In this document: positions 16,196-24,239 of the stretch, in pieces | How positions within the stretch are numbered: position 1 is the first letter of the stretch | How the letters are laid out: the number at the start of each line of letters is the position of its first letter | Source: Larsenimonas salina | Lineage (GTDB): Bacteria > Pseudomonadota > Gammaproteobacteria > Pseudomonadales > Halomonadaceae | Reading direction: 5' to 3' | NCBI RefSeq assembly: GCF_023736155.1 | Contig: NZ_JAMLJJ010000002.1 | Span: forward strand, 310,001-374,000 | DNA: 64,000 bases | Made by a program: the position numbers and the translations under genes | The notes under the pieces: generated by a model | The model's database searches: none | Told to the model about the DNA's origin: nothing | Seen by the model: the letters and a program-made list of their open reading frames with translations, nothing else

Positions 16196-16280
16196 GCAAA
16201 AGGGATAAATTGTCGCTTTCTAAGTGGGGCGTTTCTTGCCATGCTTTGGCCATCGAACGACCAATGACGAGGGCTCGTTA

Positions 16281-17483
16281 ATGACCGCACTATCCGCTTT
16301 ACCCGACCCGCAGGGCTTTTTCGGCGATTTCGGTGGCCAGTTTGTGGCCGAAACGCTGATGCCGCTTATTCTCGAACTCCAGGGCTGCTATGAGGCGGCC
16401 AAGGATGATCCGGCCTTTCGGGAAGAGCTTGCCTATTTTCAGCGCGATTACGTCGGCCGCCCGAGTCCGCTGTATTTCGCCGAACGCCTGACCGAGCATT
16501 TCGGCGGCGCCAAGATCTACTTCAAGCGCGAAGAGCTCAATCACACCGGCGCGCACAAGATCAACAACTGCATTGGTCAGATCCTTCTGGCCAAGCGCAT
16601 GGGTAAAAACCGCATCATCGCTGAAACCGGCGCCGGCATGCACGGCGTGGCGACCGCAACCGTTGCGGCGCGTTTTGGCATGAAATGCGTGGTCTACATG
16701 GGCGCGACCGACATCGACCGCCAGCAGGCCAACGTGTTCCGGATGCGCCTGCTCGGGGCGGAAGTCATCCCGGTCGAGTCCGGCATGGGCACGCTCAAGG
16801 ACGCGATGAACGAGGCGCTCAGAGACTGGGTCACCAACGTCGATGACACGTTCTACATCATTGGCACCGTGGCCGGGCCGCACCCGTATCCGGCGATGGT
16901 ACGAGACTTTCAGGCCGTGATCGGTCATGAAACCCGCGATCAGATGCTCGAGAAGGAACAGCGTCTGCCGGATTCGCTGGTGGCCTGCATCGGCGGTGGG
17001 TCAAACGCCATGGGGCTGTTTCATCCGTTTTTGAAGGATGAGAGCGTTCACATGATCGGCGTCGAGGCCGGCGGCCACGGGATTTCGACCGGCGAGCACG
17101 CGGCGAGCCTCAATGGCGGCGAACCCGGCGTACTGCACGGCAACCGGACCTACCTGCTTCAAAACGTCGACGGCCAGATTCAGGACGCGCACTCGATTTC
17201 GGCCGGGCTCGACTATCCGGGCATCGGGCCGGAGCACGCCTATCTTCACAGCACCAAGCGGGTCGAGTACGTCTCGATCACCGACCAGGAAGCGATCGAT
17301 GCGTTCCAGCTGTGCTGCCGCAAGGAAGGCATCATCCCGGCGCTTGAAACCGCGCACGCCCTTGCCGAGATCGCCAAGCGCGCGCCGGAACTGCCAGAGG
17401 ATCACCTGATGGTTGTGAACCTCAGCGGCCGCGGTGACAAGGACATGACAAGCGTTGCCGAGTATCTGGGCGATTCGTTTTAA
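16281..17483 (+). CDS. trpB: Tryptophan synthase beta chain
   Basis: A 400-residue PLP enzyme that condenses indole with L-serine to tryptophan. The PLP lysine is Lys93 in [12 protein letters not shown], the phosphate-binding loop is GGGSNAMG, and the monovalent-cation/indole-tunnel segments are present ([27 protein letters not shown]). Start 16281 (MTALSALPD) is preceded by GAGGG at good spacing; the frame stays open upstream without family sequence. It is co-transcribed with trpA, 11 bp downstream. Other trp genes are not in the window, as usual for Pseudomonas-like organisms with dispersed trp loci. Confidence 0.97.
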   Translation: MTALSALPDPQGFFGDFGGQFVAETLMPLILELQGCYEAAKDDPAFREELAYFQRDYVGRPSPLYFAERLTEHFGGAKIYFKREELNHTGAHKINNCIGQILLAKRMGKNRIIAETGAGMHGVATATVAARFGMKCVVYMGATDIDRQQANVFRMRLLGAEVIPVESGMGTLKDAMNEALRDWVTNVDDTFYIIGTVAGPHPYPAMVRDFQAVIGHETRDQMLEKEQRLPDSLVACIGGGSNAMGLFHPFLKDESVHMIGVEAGGHGISTGEHAASLNGGEPGVLHGNRTYLLQNVDGQIQDAHSISAGLDYPGIGPEHAYLHSTKRVEYVSITDQEAIDAFQLCCRKEGIIPALETAHALAEIAKRAPELPEDHLMVVNLSGRGDKDMTSVAEYLGDSF

Positions 17484-17494
17484 AGGAGAGGACA

Positions 17495-18343
17495 ATGACA
17501 GCACAGGCAAACGCAACCGACGTGTCGATCTCGCGCATCACGCAGCGCTTTGAAGACTTGAAGGCCGAAGGCCGCTCGGCGCTGGTGACCTTTGTGACCG
17601 CCGGCGACCCGGACCCGGAAACCTCCCAGGCCATTCTTGATGGCCTGCCGGCCGCCGGCGCCGACATCATCGAGCTCGGTATGCCGTTTACCGACCCCAT
17701 GGCCGATGGCCCGGCCATCCAGAAAGGCGCCCAGCGCGCGCTCAAGGCCGGCCAGAATCAGCGCAAGACGCTCGAGATGGTGCGCCGCTTTCGCGCGCAC
17801 GATCAGGACACGCCGATTGTCTTGATGGGCTATTACAACCCGATCTATCGCTACGGGGTCGAGGCGTTTTTAAACGATGCCGCCGAGGCTGGCATCGATG
17901 GACTGATCGTGGTCGACCTGCCACCTGAGCACGACGGCGAGCTGTGCCTGCCGGCTGCGGAAAAGGGGCTCAACTTCATTCGTCTGGCCACGCCAACGAC
18001 GGATGACGCGCGTCTGCCCAAGGTGCTCGAAAATACGTCCGGATTCTTGTACTACGTCTCGGTTGCCGGTGTGACCGGCGCGGGGTCGGCGTCAAGCGAG
18101 GCGGTCGAAAAGGCGGTCGAGCGGCTCAAACTGCACTCAAGGCTGCCGGTTGCGGTCGGGTTCGGCATCAAGACGCCCGAGCACGCGGCGATGGTTGCCC
18201 GCTCTGCGGATGCGGTCGTGGTGGGGTCTGCGCTGGTTAACACCGTCGAGCAGGCCGAATCGCCCCAGGCGGCCATCGAAGGCGTGCATTCACTGACCCG
18301 TGCGCTGGCCCAGGGGGTGCGCACAGCCCGGCAAGCCCGGTAA
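17495..18343 (+). CDS. trpA: Tryptophan synthase alpha chain
   Basis: A 282-residue TIM barrel that cleaves indole-3-glycerol phosphate to indole and glyceraldehyde 3-phosphate within the alpha2-beta2 complex. The catalytic acids fall in [18 protein letters not shown] (Glu60 and Asp71), and the phosphate-binding loops are [13 protein letters not shown] and VVVGSALV. It follows an AGGAGAGG ribosome-binding site directly after trpB. Confidence 0.97.
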   Translation: MTAQANATDVSISRITQRFEDLKAEGRSALVTFVTAGDPDPETSQAILDGLPAAGADIIELGMPFTDPMADGPAIQKGAQRALKAGQNQRKTLEMVRRFRAHDQDTPIVLMGYYNPIYRYGVEAFLNDAAEAGIDGLIVVDLPPEHDGELCLPAAEKGLNFIRLATPTTDDARLPKVLENTSGFLYYVSVAGVTGAGSASSEAVEKAVERLKLHSRLPVAVGFGIKTPEHAAMVARSADAVVVGSALVNTVEQAESPQAAIEGVHSLTRALAQGVRTARQAR

Positions 18344-18379
18344 GCTGTCGGCTTTATGCGTTTATCAAAGGAGAGCGGT

Positions 18380-18757
18380 ATGAAGGCTCGGATCACATTC
18401 GGTTCACTGGCAGTGGCGCTGATGGCCCTTGGCGGCTGCGCATCACAGGGCGGCTCCAGTGAGGCGCCCAGCGAGGCTGCCGCCTCCAACGGCGCACAGC
18501 CTGCGCAGACGACGTCTACAGAGGCGCAGACGCAAGGCGCGTCGATGGCGACAGGCCAGTGCACCACTGATGGCTTGAAGCCGCTGATCGGTCAGCCACT
18601 TGATCAGAAAAATCGTCAGATCATCGTCGATGAGAGTGGGGCGACGTCGTATCGAATGCTGCGCCCGGATACCCCGATGGGCGAGGGCAGCGACCCGTCT
18701 CGGCTCAATATCACACTCGATGACGAGGCGGTGATCAGCGCGTTTTCCTGCGGCTGA
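18380..18757 (+). CDS. Lipoprotein with I78-family peptidase-inhibitor domain
   Basis: A 125-residue lipoprotein. The signal peptide ends in the lipobox LGGC (Cys20). Residues 21-62 are a Ser/Ala/Glu/Gln-rich, probably disordered linker, and 65-125 is a domain with the pattern of the I78 (Pfam PF11720) inhibitor family: a first Cys, LIGQPLDQKNRQ, VLRP-like MLRPDTPM, then DPSRLNITLDDEAVISAFSCG with the second Cys. I78 members inhibit elastase- or subtilisin-like proteases. It starts at 18380 after AAAGGAGAG. It lies downstream of trpA but is probably functionally separate. Confidence 0.78.
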   Translation: MKARITFGSLAVALMALGGCASQGGSSEAPSEAAASNGAQPAQTTSTEAQTQGASMATGQCTTDGLKPLIGQPLDQKNRQIIVDESGATSYRMLRPDTPMGEGSDPSRLNITLDDEAVISAFSCG

Positions 18758-18806
18758 GCCCGAGGCTCTTGATGCCAGACGCAGGCGCCATGAAACAGGC
18801 GCCATA

Positions 18807-18836
18807 AAAAAAGCCCCGCATTAGCGGGGCTTTTTC
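18807..18836. terminator. Bidirectional terminator between the I78 lipoprotein and nrdB
   Basis: Stem AGCCCCGC (18812-18819) and GCGGGGCT (18824-18831) with loop ATTA, A-run before and T-run after (18831-18835). It can stop transcripts from both converging genes. Confidence 0.92.
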
Positions 18837-18868
18837 GTTGCCTGGGGGCAATTTTGTTGCCGGGGACA

Positions 18869-19963
18869 TCAGTCCCAAGTCAGGGCGCCACCGGTCTGGT
18901 ATTCGGTCACGCGGGTTTCGAAGAAGTTTTTCTCCTTCGGAAGATCGATGATTTCCGACATCCACGGGAAGGGGTTGTCCACTTCCTCGAACAGCGGCGT
19001 AAGCCCGATCTGTTCGGCGCGGCGGTTGGTGATGAAGTGCATGTACTGCTCGCACAGATCGGCGTTCAGGCCAAGAATGCCGCGGGGCATGGTTTCGCGG
19101 CCGTAGGCCACTTCCAGCTCGCAGGCGTTCTTGAGCATGCCGCGCACTTCTTCCTGGAACTCCTCGGTCCACAGGTGCGGGTTTTCGATCTTGATCTGGT
19201 TGATGCAGTCAATACCGAAGTTCATGTGGATCGACTCGTCGCGCAGGATGTACTGGTACTGCTCGGCGATGCCGACCATCTTGTTGCGACGGCCCAGGGC
19301 CAGAATCTGGGCGAACCCGGTGTAGAACCACATGCCTTCGAAAATGACGTAGAAGGCGATCAGGTCGCGCAGAAACGCCTGGTCACGTTCCGGGGTGCCG
19401 GTCTGGAATTCGTTGTTTTCCAGATTCTGGGTGTACTGAAGCGCCCAGGCATCCTTTTCGGTGATCGACGGCACTTCGCGGTACATGTTGAACAGCTCGC
19501 CTTCATCAAGGCCGAGCGAGGTGCAGATGTACTGGAACGTGTGCGTGTGAATCGCTTCCTCGAACGCCTGGCGCAGCAGGTACTGGCGGCATTCGGGGTT
19601 GGTGATGTTGCGATAGATCGCGAGCACGATGTTGTTGGCGACCAGCGACTCGGCGGTGGCGAAGAAGCCCAGGTTGCGCTTGAGCATGCGGACTTCGTCT
19701 TCGGTCAGGCCCTGGGGGCTGTTGACCGGCGCGCGCCAGGTAGCGATGTCGCCCTGCATCGAGACTTCGGTGGGCATCCAATGGTTGTTGCAGCCATTGA
19801 GGTATTTTTCCCACGCCCAGGTGTACTTCAGCGGCAGCAGCTGGTTCACGTCGCTGCGGCCGTTGATCATGCTTTTTTCGCTGGCGTCGATGCGCCCGGC
19901 GCCGGCCTGGATTTCACCGAGACCGGACGTGTCGATTTGATCGTCCACTGTGGTTGCTTGCAT
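18869..19963 (-). CDS. nrdB: Ribonucleotide reductase small subunit (R2), class Ic-like
   Basis: A 364-residue R2 protein (family R2, ferritin-like fold). The six metal ligands are recognisable: Glu105 (in [10 protein letters not shown]), Glu136 and His139 (FEEAIHTH), a Glu in EGMWFYTGF, and Glu/His in [10 protein letters not shown]. The residue four after His139, where E. coli R2 has the radical Tyr122, is Phe143 ([10 protein letters not shown]), and the first ligand is Glu where E. coli has Asp84. Both are hallmarks of class Ic (Chlamydia-type Mn/Fe) R2. The start at 19963 has AAAGGA eight bases upstream; the ATG at 19972 has it too close. It is co-directional with nrdA, 84 bp upstream, and has the normal C-terminal interaction tail ([13 protein letters not shown]). 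Confidence 0.95.
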   Translation of the reverse strand: MQATTVDDQIDTSGLGEIQAGAGRIDASEKSMINGRSDVNQLLPLKYTWAWEKYLNGCNNHWMPTEVSMQGDIATWRAPVNSPQGLTEDEVRMLKRNLGFFATAESLVANNIVLAIYRNITNPECRQYLLRQAFEEAIHTHTFQYICTSLGLDEGELFNMYREVPSITEKDAWALQYTQNLENNEFQTGTPERDQAFLRDLIAFYVIFEGMWFYTGFAQILALGRRNKMVGIAEQYQYILRDESIHMNFGIDCINQIKIENPHLWTEEFQEEVRGMLKNACELEVAYGRETMPRGILGLNADLCEQYMHFITNRRAEQIGLTPLFEEVDNPFPWMSEIIDLPKEKNFFETRVTEYQTGGALTWD

Positions 19964-20047
19964 CGTTGTCATCCTTTCAGTACCGCCGCGTACGCGACGG
20001 CGTATTCTCGGGAAACCCGGCAGGAAGCCCTGCCGGGGCGTCGGCCG

Positions 20048-22930
20048 TTATTGGCAGGCTTCGCAGTCCGGATCGTCGATCGAGCACGCCTGGGGCGGTG
20101 CCGAGCCAAGCGGGGCCTGAACGTCCGGTTCGGGCGTCGGAGCCGGGGCGTTTTGCTGCGCCTCCGGTACCTTGACGCCGGTCAGCTTGCCGTCGGTGCC
20201 CTTGAGCGTCGATTTCTCGACCCGCGAGCTTGCCTGGGCGCGAAGGTAGTAGGTGGTCTTGAGGCCAAGCGCCCACGCCATCTTGTAGGTGGTGTCGAGT
20301 TTCTTGCCCGACACGCCCGAGATGTAGAGGTTCAGCGACTGGGCCTGATCGATCCACTTCTGACGGCGTGCGGCGGCTTCGACGATCCAGCGGGTTTCCA
20401 CTTCGAACGCGGTGGCGTAGCGCGCCTTGAGCTCGTCCGGTACGCGGTCGATGAGCTGAACGCTGCCGTCGTAGTATTTGAGGTCATTGATCATCACCTC
20501 ATCCCAAAGCCCGGCCTCTTTGAGGTCATTGACCATGTGCTGGTTGATGACCGTGAACTCGCCGGAGAGGTTCGACTTGACGTAGAGGTTCTGATACGTC
20601 GGCTCGATCGACTGCGACACGCCACAGATGTTGGAAATGGTCGCGGTCGGGGCGATCGCCATGACGTTGGAGTTACGCATGCCCTGCGCCTTGACCGTCT
20701 CGCGGAGACTGTTCCAGTCAAGCGTCTGCTCGCGGTTGACCTGGATGTACTGCTCACCACGCTCCTGCACCAGCATCTCGAGTGAGTCGATCGGGAGCAC
20801 GCCCTGGCTCCAGAGCGAGCCTTCGTAGCTTTCATAGCGCCCGCGCTCGGCCGCGAGTGCGCTCGAGGCCTGGATCGCGTGGAAGCTGATCTCTTCCATG
20901 GAGCGGTCGGCGAAGGTCACGGCGTCGTCGCTTTGGTAGGCGATGCCCTGCTTGTAGAGCGCGTCCTGGAAGCCCATCAGGCCAAGACCGACCGGGCGAT
21001 GGCGGAAGTTGGAGCGCTTGGCCTGCGGGACGGCGTAGTAGTTGATGTCGATAACGTTATCGAGCATGCGAACCGCGGTCTTGACGGTACGGCTGAGCTT
21101 CTCGGAATCGAATTTACCGTCAACGACGTGCGCCGCCAGGTTGATCGAGCCCAGGTTACAGACCGCGATTTCGTCCGCGGACGTATTGAGCGTGATCTCG
21201 GTGCACAGGTTGGAGGAGTGCACCACACCTGCGTGACGCTGAGGGCTTCGAACGTTGCACGGGTCCTTGAAGGTGATCCACGGGTGGCCGGTTTCAAACA
21301 GCATCGAGAGCATCTTGCGCCACAGATCGCGGGCATTGACGCGCTTGAAGAGCTTGAGCTGACCGGTGCGGGTCATCTCTTCGTATTCGCTGTAGCGCTT
21401 TTCGAACGCCGCGCCGTACAGGTCATGAAGGTCCGGCACGTCAGAGGGCGAGAACAGCGTCCATTCCTGCTCATCGACCACACGCTTCATGAACAGATCC
21501 GGAATCCAGTTCGCGGTGTTCATGTCGTGGGTACGACGACGGTCATCGCCGGTGTTCTTGCGAAGCTCAAGGAACTCTTCCAGATCCAGGTGCCAGCTTT
21601 CCAGGTATGAGCATACCGCGCCCTTGCGCTTGCCACCCTGGTTGACCGCGACCGCAGTGTCGTTGACGACCTTCAAAAATGGCACAACGCCCTGGGATTT
21701 GCCGTTGGTGCCCTTGATGTAGGAGCCCAGTGCACGCACCGGTGTCCAGTCGTTGCCAAGCCCGCCGGCCCACTTGGACAGCATGGCGTTGTCGCGGATC
21801 GCGCCGTAGATGCCATCGAGGGCGTCCGGCACGGTGGTCAGGTAGCAGGAGGAAAGCTGGCTGCGCACGGTACCCGCGTTGAACAGCGTCGGGGTCGAGG
21901 CCATGTAGTCAAAGCTTGAGAGCAGCTCATAGAACTCGATCGCACGGGCGTTCTTGTCTTCTTCGTTCAGCGAAAGCCCCATGGCGACGCGCATGAACAT
22001 GACCTGGGGCAGTTCGTAGCGAACGCCGTCCCGGTGCAGGAAGTAGCGGTCATAGAGCGTCTGAAGGCCCAGGTAGGTGAACTGGCTGTCGCGCTCGTGG
22101 TTGAGCGCCGCACCCAGACGGTCGAGATCGAACTCGTTGAGTGCCGGGTCGAGCTGGTCGAACGAAATGCCGCGCTCGATGTAGGCCTTGAAGGCCGGCG
22201 CGTAGAGCTCGGCCATGTCGCCGTAGGTGGCCTCATCGGCAACCTCAAGAAACGAGAGCGCTTCGCGGCGCAGGTTATCCTGAAGCAGACGAGCGGTCAC
22301 GAAGGTGTAGTTCGGTTCGCGCTCGACCATCATGCGCGCGGTCATCATCAGTGCCGTGGCGACGCCGTCGGAAGTGACGCCGTCATAGAGGTTCTTGAGC
22401 GACTCATCGACCACGCGCTTGACGTCGACGTTTTCAAGATCCGTGCAGGCCTCGGTCACCAGCACTTCGATGCGGCCCAGATCCAGCGGCTGCTTGCTGC
22501 CGTCGGGCTGAGTCACGTTGATGGTGGGGTGGGGCTTCTCGATGCCCTGAGTGCGTGCGGCGCGGGCACGTGCGTGCTCTTCACGGTACAGCACGTAGGC
22601 ACGTGCGACCTTGTGCGCCTCGGAGCGCATCAGCGCGAGTTCGACCTGATCCTGGATATCTTCGATGTGCAACGTGCCGCCATCGGGCATGCGACGCTGA
22701 AAGGCGTTGACCACCTGTTCGCTCAGTTCGCGTACCTGGTTGCGAAGGCGCGAGGAGGTCGCGGCGTTGTCGCCTTCCACGGCCAGAAAGGCCTTGGTCA
22801 GGGCCACCGAAATCTTGCTGGCATCGAACTCGGCCACATCACCGCCGCGCTTGATGACGCGAAAGTGCTTGGGCGTTGGAACGTCGTCGATGCCGATATC
22901 ACTGATCTGATCAGATAGTGTCGAACTCAT
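20048..22930 (-). CDS. nrdA: Ribonucleotide reductase large subunit, class I
   Basis: A 960-residue R1 protein, about 200 residues longer than E. coli NrdA. Residues about 22-115 form an N-terminal ATP-cone (FRVIKRGGDVAEFDASKI). Residues about 128-215 look like a second, more divergent ATP-cone, as described for Pseudomonas aeruginosa NrdA. The ten-stranded barrel follows, with SSCYLTTVP (first active-site Cys), SNLCTEITLN (Asn/Cys/Glu of the radical site) and AVCNLGSINLAAH (second redox Cys). The C-terminal tail CSIDDPDCEACQ carries the cysteines that accept electrons from thioredoxin or glutaredoxin. It reduces ribonucleoside diphosphates together with NrdB. Confidence 0.95.
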   Translation of the reverse strand: MSSTLSDQISDIGIDDVPTPKHFRVIKRGGDVAEFDASKISVALTKAFLAVEGDNAATSSRLRNQVRELSEQVVNAFQRRMPDGGTLHIEDIQDQVELALMRSEAHKVARAYVLYREEHARARAARTQGIEKPHPTINVTQPDGSKQPLDLGRIEVLVTEACTDLENVDVKRVVDESLKNLYDGVTSDGVATALMMTARMMVEREPNYTFVTARLLQDNLRREALSFLEVADEATYGDMAELYAPAFKAYIERGISFDQLDPALNEFDLDRLGAALNHERDSQFTYLGLQTLYDRYFLHRDGVRYELPQVMFMRVAMGLSLNEEDKNARAIEFYELLSSFDYMASTPTLFNAGTVRSQLSSCYLTTVPDALDGIYGAIRDNAMLSKWAGGLGNDWTPVRALGSYIKGTNGKSQGVVPFLKVVNDTAVAVNQGGKRKGAVCSYLESWHLDLEEFLELRKNTGDDRRRTHDMNTANWIPDLFMKRVVDEQEWTLFSPSDVPDLHDLYGAAFEKRYSEYEEMTRTGQLKLFKRVNARDLWRKMLSMLFETGHPWITFKDPCNVRSPQRHAGVVHSSNLCTEITLNTSADEIAVCNLGSINLAAHVVDGKFDSEKLSRTVKTAVRMLDNVIDINYYAVPQAKRSNFRHRPVGLGLMGFQDALYKQGIAYQSDDAVTFADRSMEEISFHAIQASSALAAERGRYESYEGSLWSQGVLPIDSLEMLVQERGEQYIQVNREQTLDWNSLRETVKAQGMRNSNVMAIAPTATISNICGVSQSIEPTYQNLYVKSNLSGEFTVINQHMVNDLKEAGLWDEVMINDLKYYDGSVQLIDRVPDELKARYATAFEVETRWIVEAAARRQKWIDQAQSLNLYISGVSGKKLDTTYKMAWALGLKTTYYLRAQASSRVEKSTLKGTDGKLTGVKVPEAQQNAPAPTPEPDVQAPLGSAPPQACSIDDPDCEACQ

Positions 22931-23066
22931 GCTGGGCTCACCCCTTGAACGTTATGCGAGCGATAGAAGTCATCAAGGCCGTGCCGAAGTGCTGTGGGAA
23001 TTGCGACGTGATGTCGCCGTTTTTTCTGGCGAAACGGGGCTTGACGAAAAACGCGAAAGCTGTTCC

Positions 23067-23114
23067 AAAATCTATATGTAGGGATCTTGGATCTAAGTGA
23101 GCACAAGATAGTGT
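23067..23114 (-). promoter_or_regulatory. Pair of NrdR-box-like sites upstream of nrdA
   Basis: AAAATCTATATGTAGG (23067-23082) and GAGCACAAGATAGTGT (23099-23114) match the NrdR-box consensus ACACwATATwTAGTGT imperfectly (about 9 and 10 of 16 by eye), the second best in its right half. Their 32-bp start-to-start distance equals the three-turn spacing typical of paired NrdR boxes. NrdR represses ribonucleotide reductase genes. Confidence 0.5.
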
Positions 23115-23166
23115 TGTTTTGGCCTTCAGGCAATACATTAAGTCAATACATCGCTTGGGGTGAAGC

Positions 23167-23186
23167 TGTGGGTAAGATGTGGGCAA
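23167..23186 (-). promoter_or_regulatory. Two DnaA-box-like sequences 11 bp apart
   Basis: TGTGGGTAA (23167-23175) is the complement of TTACCCACA, one mismatch from the strong DnaA box TTATCCACA. TGTGGGCAA (23178-23186) has two mismatches. They lie one helical turn apart in the same orientation. DnaA regulates nrdAB in E. coli; regulation here is inferred. Confidence 0.4.
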
Positions 23187-23436
23187 CTGGTGTGCTGGTG
23201 CACTCTGGCGGGCCGCGACGCCGAGCGGTGATCTTTTATTTATTTTTATTTTGTTTTGAATATTTTAGATAGCCTTTGACTATTTTCAGCCTAAATAAAA
23301 CGTGCGTTTGACCGAAGCAGTCAAGACGCGAATGAAACTCAATGGTTTATTGATCGGGTATTTGATAACGTGTGCCTGACGTTAGGGGACGGTAATCAGA
23401 TACGATGGCCGGCAACATAATGACCATGGGGTAAAC

Positions 23437-23454
23437 TCAGTACACATGTACTGA
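23437..23454. promoter_or_regulatory. 18-bp dyad upstream of rstA, putative operator
   Basis: TCAGTACA-CA-TGTACTGA is an inverted repeat with perfect 8-bp arms and a 2-bp spacer, 71 bp before the rstA start. TGACCAT occurs on each side (23421-23427 and 23452-23458), 31 bp apart. TACA elements resemble the E. coli RstA box, so autoregulation is possible. Confidence 0.45.
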
Positions 23455-23525
23455 CCATATGAGCATGACCCTTTACGGTCGGTTATCGGTTTTTTCATTT
23501 TGCTAACCATTGGACGGACTGCGCC

Positions 23526-24236
23526 TTGGATACCACCAACACCGCCCAGGATCACATTCTGATCATTGAGGATGACGAACGTCTGGCTCAGCTGACTTGC
23601 GAATACCTTGAAGGCAATGGCTTCAAAGTAAGCGTCGAGCATGATGGGGCGAACGGCGTCGAGCGGATTCTCGCCCTGCGTCCCGATCTGGTCATTCTGG
23701 ATTTGATGCTGCCCAACGAAGATGGCCTGTCGATCTGTCGCCGAGTGCGCGATCAGTACGCAGGACCGATCCTCATGCTGACGGCTCGTACCGACGACAT
23801 GGACCAGGTGCTTGGCCTGGAGATGGGCGCCGACGACTATGTGCCAAAGCCTGTACCGCCACGGGTACTGCTTGCCCGTATGCGTGCACTGTTGCGTCGC
23901 TCCGATGCGCCGGAGCCGAGTTCATCCGATGCCCGCATCGAATTCCGGGATCTGGTGATCGATTCCGGCACCCGAGAGGCGTGGCTCGATAACGAGCGCA
24001 TTGACCTGACCAGCGCCGAATTCGATTTGTTGTGGCTGTTGGCGTCCAACGCCGGTCGGGTGCTGACGCGCGAAGAAATCTTCTCGGCCCTTCGCGGCAT
24101 CAAGTACGATGGGCAGGATCGCTCGATCGACGTGCGCGTATCGCGGATTCGACCCAAGATTGGCGATGACCCTCACCACCCGCAACGAATCAAGACGGTT
24201 CGCAGCAAAGGCTATCTTTTCGTCAAGGACTTCTAA
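23526..24236 (+). CDS. rstA: OmpR-family response regulator RstA
   Basis: A 236-residue response regulator. The receiver domain (10-125) has the acidic pair EDDER, phospho-acceptor Asp59 in VILDLMLP, Thr in MLTARTD and Lys in YVPKPVPP. The OmpR winged helix follows (about 140-236) with the RstA-like end DRSIDVRVSRIRPKIGDD and RIKTVRSKGYLFV. The start is a TTG at 23526; no better ATG fits the family N-terminus. rstB follows after 3 bp. In enterobacteria RstA acts in acid-response and envelope gene control. Confidence 0.88.
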   Translation: MDTTNTAQDHILIIEDDERLAQLTCEYLEGNGFKVSVEHDGANGVERILALRPDLVILDLMLPNEDGLSICRRVRDQYAGPILMLTARTDDMDQVLGLEMGADDYVPKPVPPRVLLARMRALLRRSDAPEPSSSDARIEFRDLVIDSGTREAWLDNERIDLTSAEFDLLWLLASNAGRVLTREEIFSALRGIKYDGQDRSIDVRVSRIRPKIGDDPHHPQRIKTVRSKGYLFVKDF

Positions 24237-24239
24237 CGT

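Larger units (their letters stand above)
22931..23525. other. Long divergent promoter region between nrdA and rstA
   Basis: A 595-bp gene-free region, AT-rich in its middle (23230-23300). It contains two NrdR-box-like sequences near nrdA, two DnaA-box-like sequences, and an 18-bp dyad near rstA, each listed separately. Small open frames here carry no family signature. The nrdA leader is long (over 130 bp from the NrdR-like sites to the ATG). Confidence 0.7.

Noticed and set aside
18356..18379. Upstream start of the I78 lipoprotein at 18356
   Set aside because: It would add eight residues before the signal peptide; the ATG at 18380 has an excellent AAAGGAGAG box and gives a standard lipoprotein signal.
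18854..20785. 643-codon open frame on the plus strand opposite nrdB and nrdA
   Set aside because: It is the antisense shadow of two certain genes in GC-rich DNA and shows no domain or ribosome-binding site of its own.
23167..23186. DnaA-like boxes as part of a replication origin
   Set aside because: Only two imperfect boxes, no DnaA-box cluster, no AT-rich unwinding element with GATC sites, and none of the usual origin genes (dnaA, dnaN, gidA) nearby; nrd promoter control is more likely.
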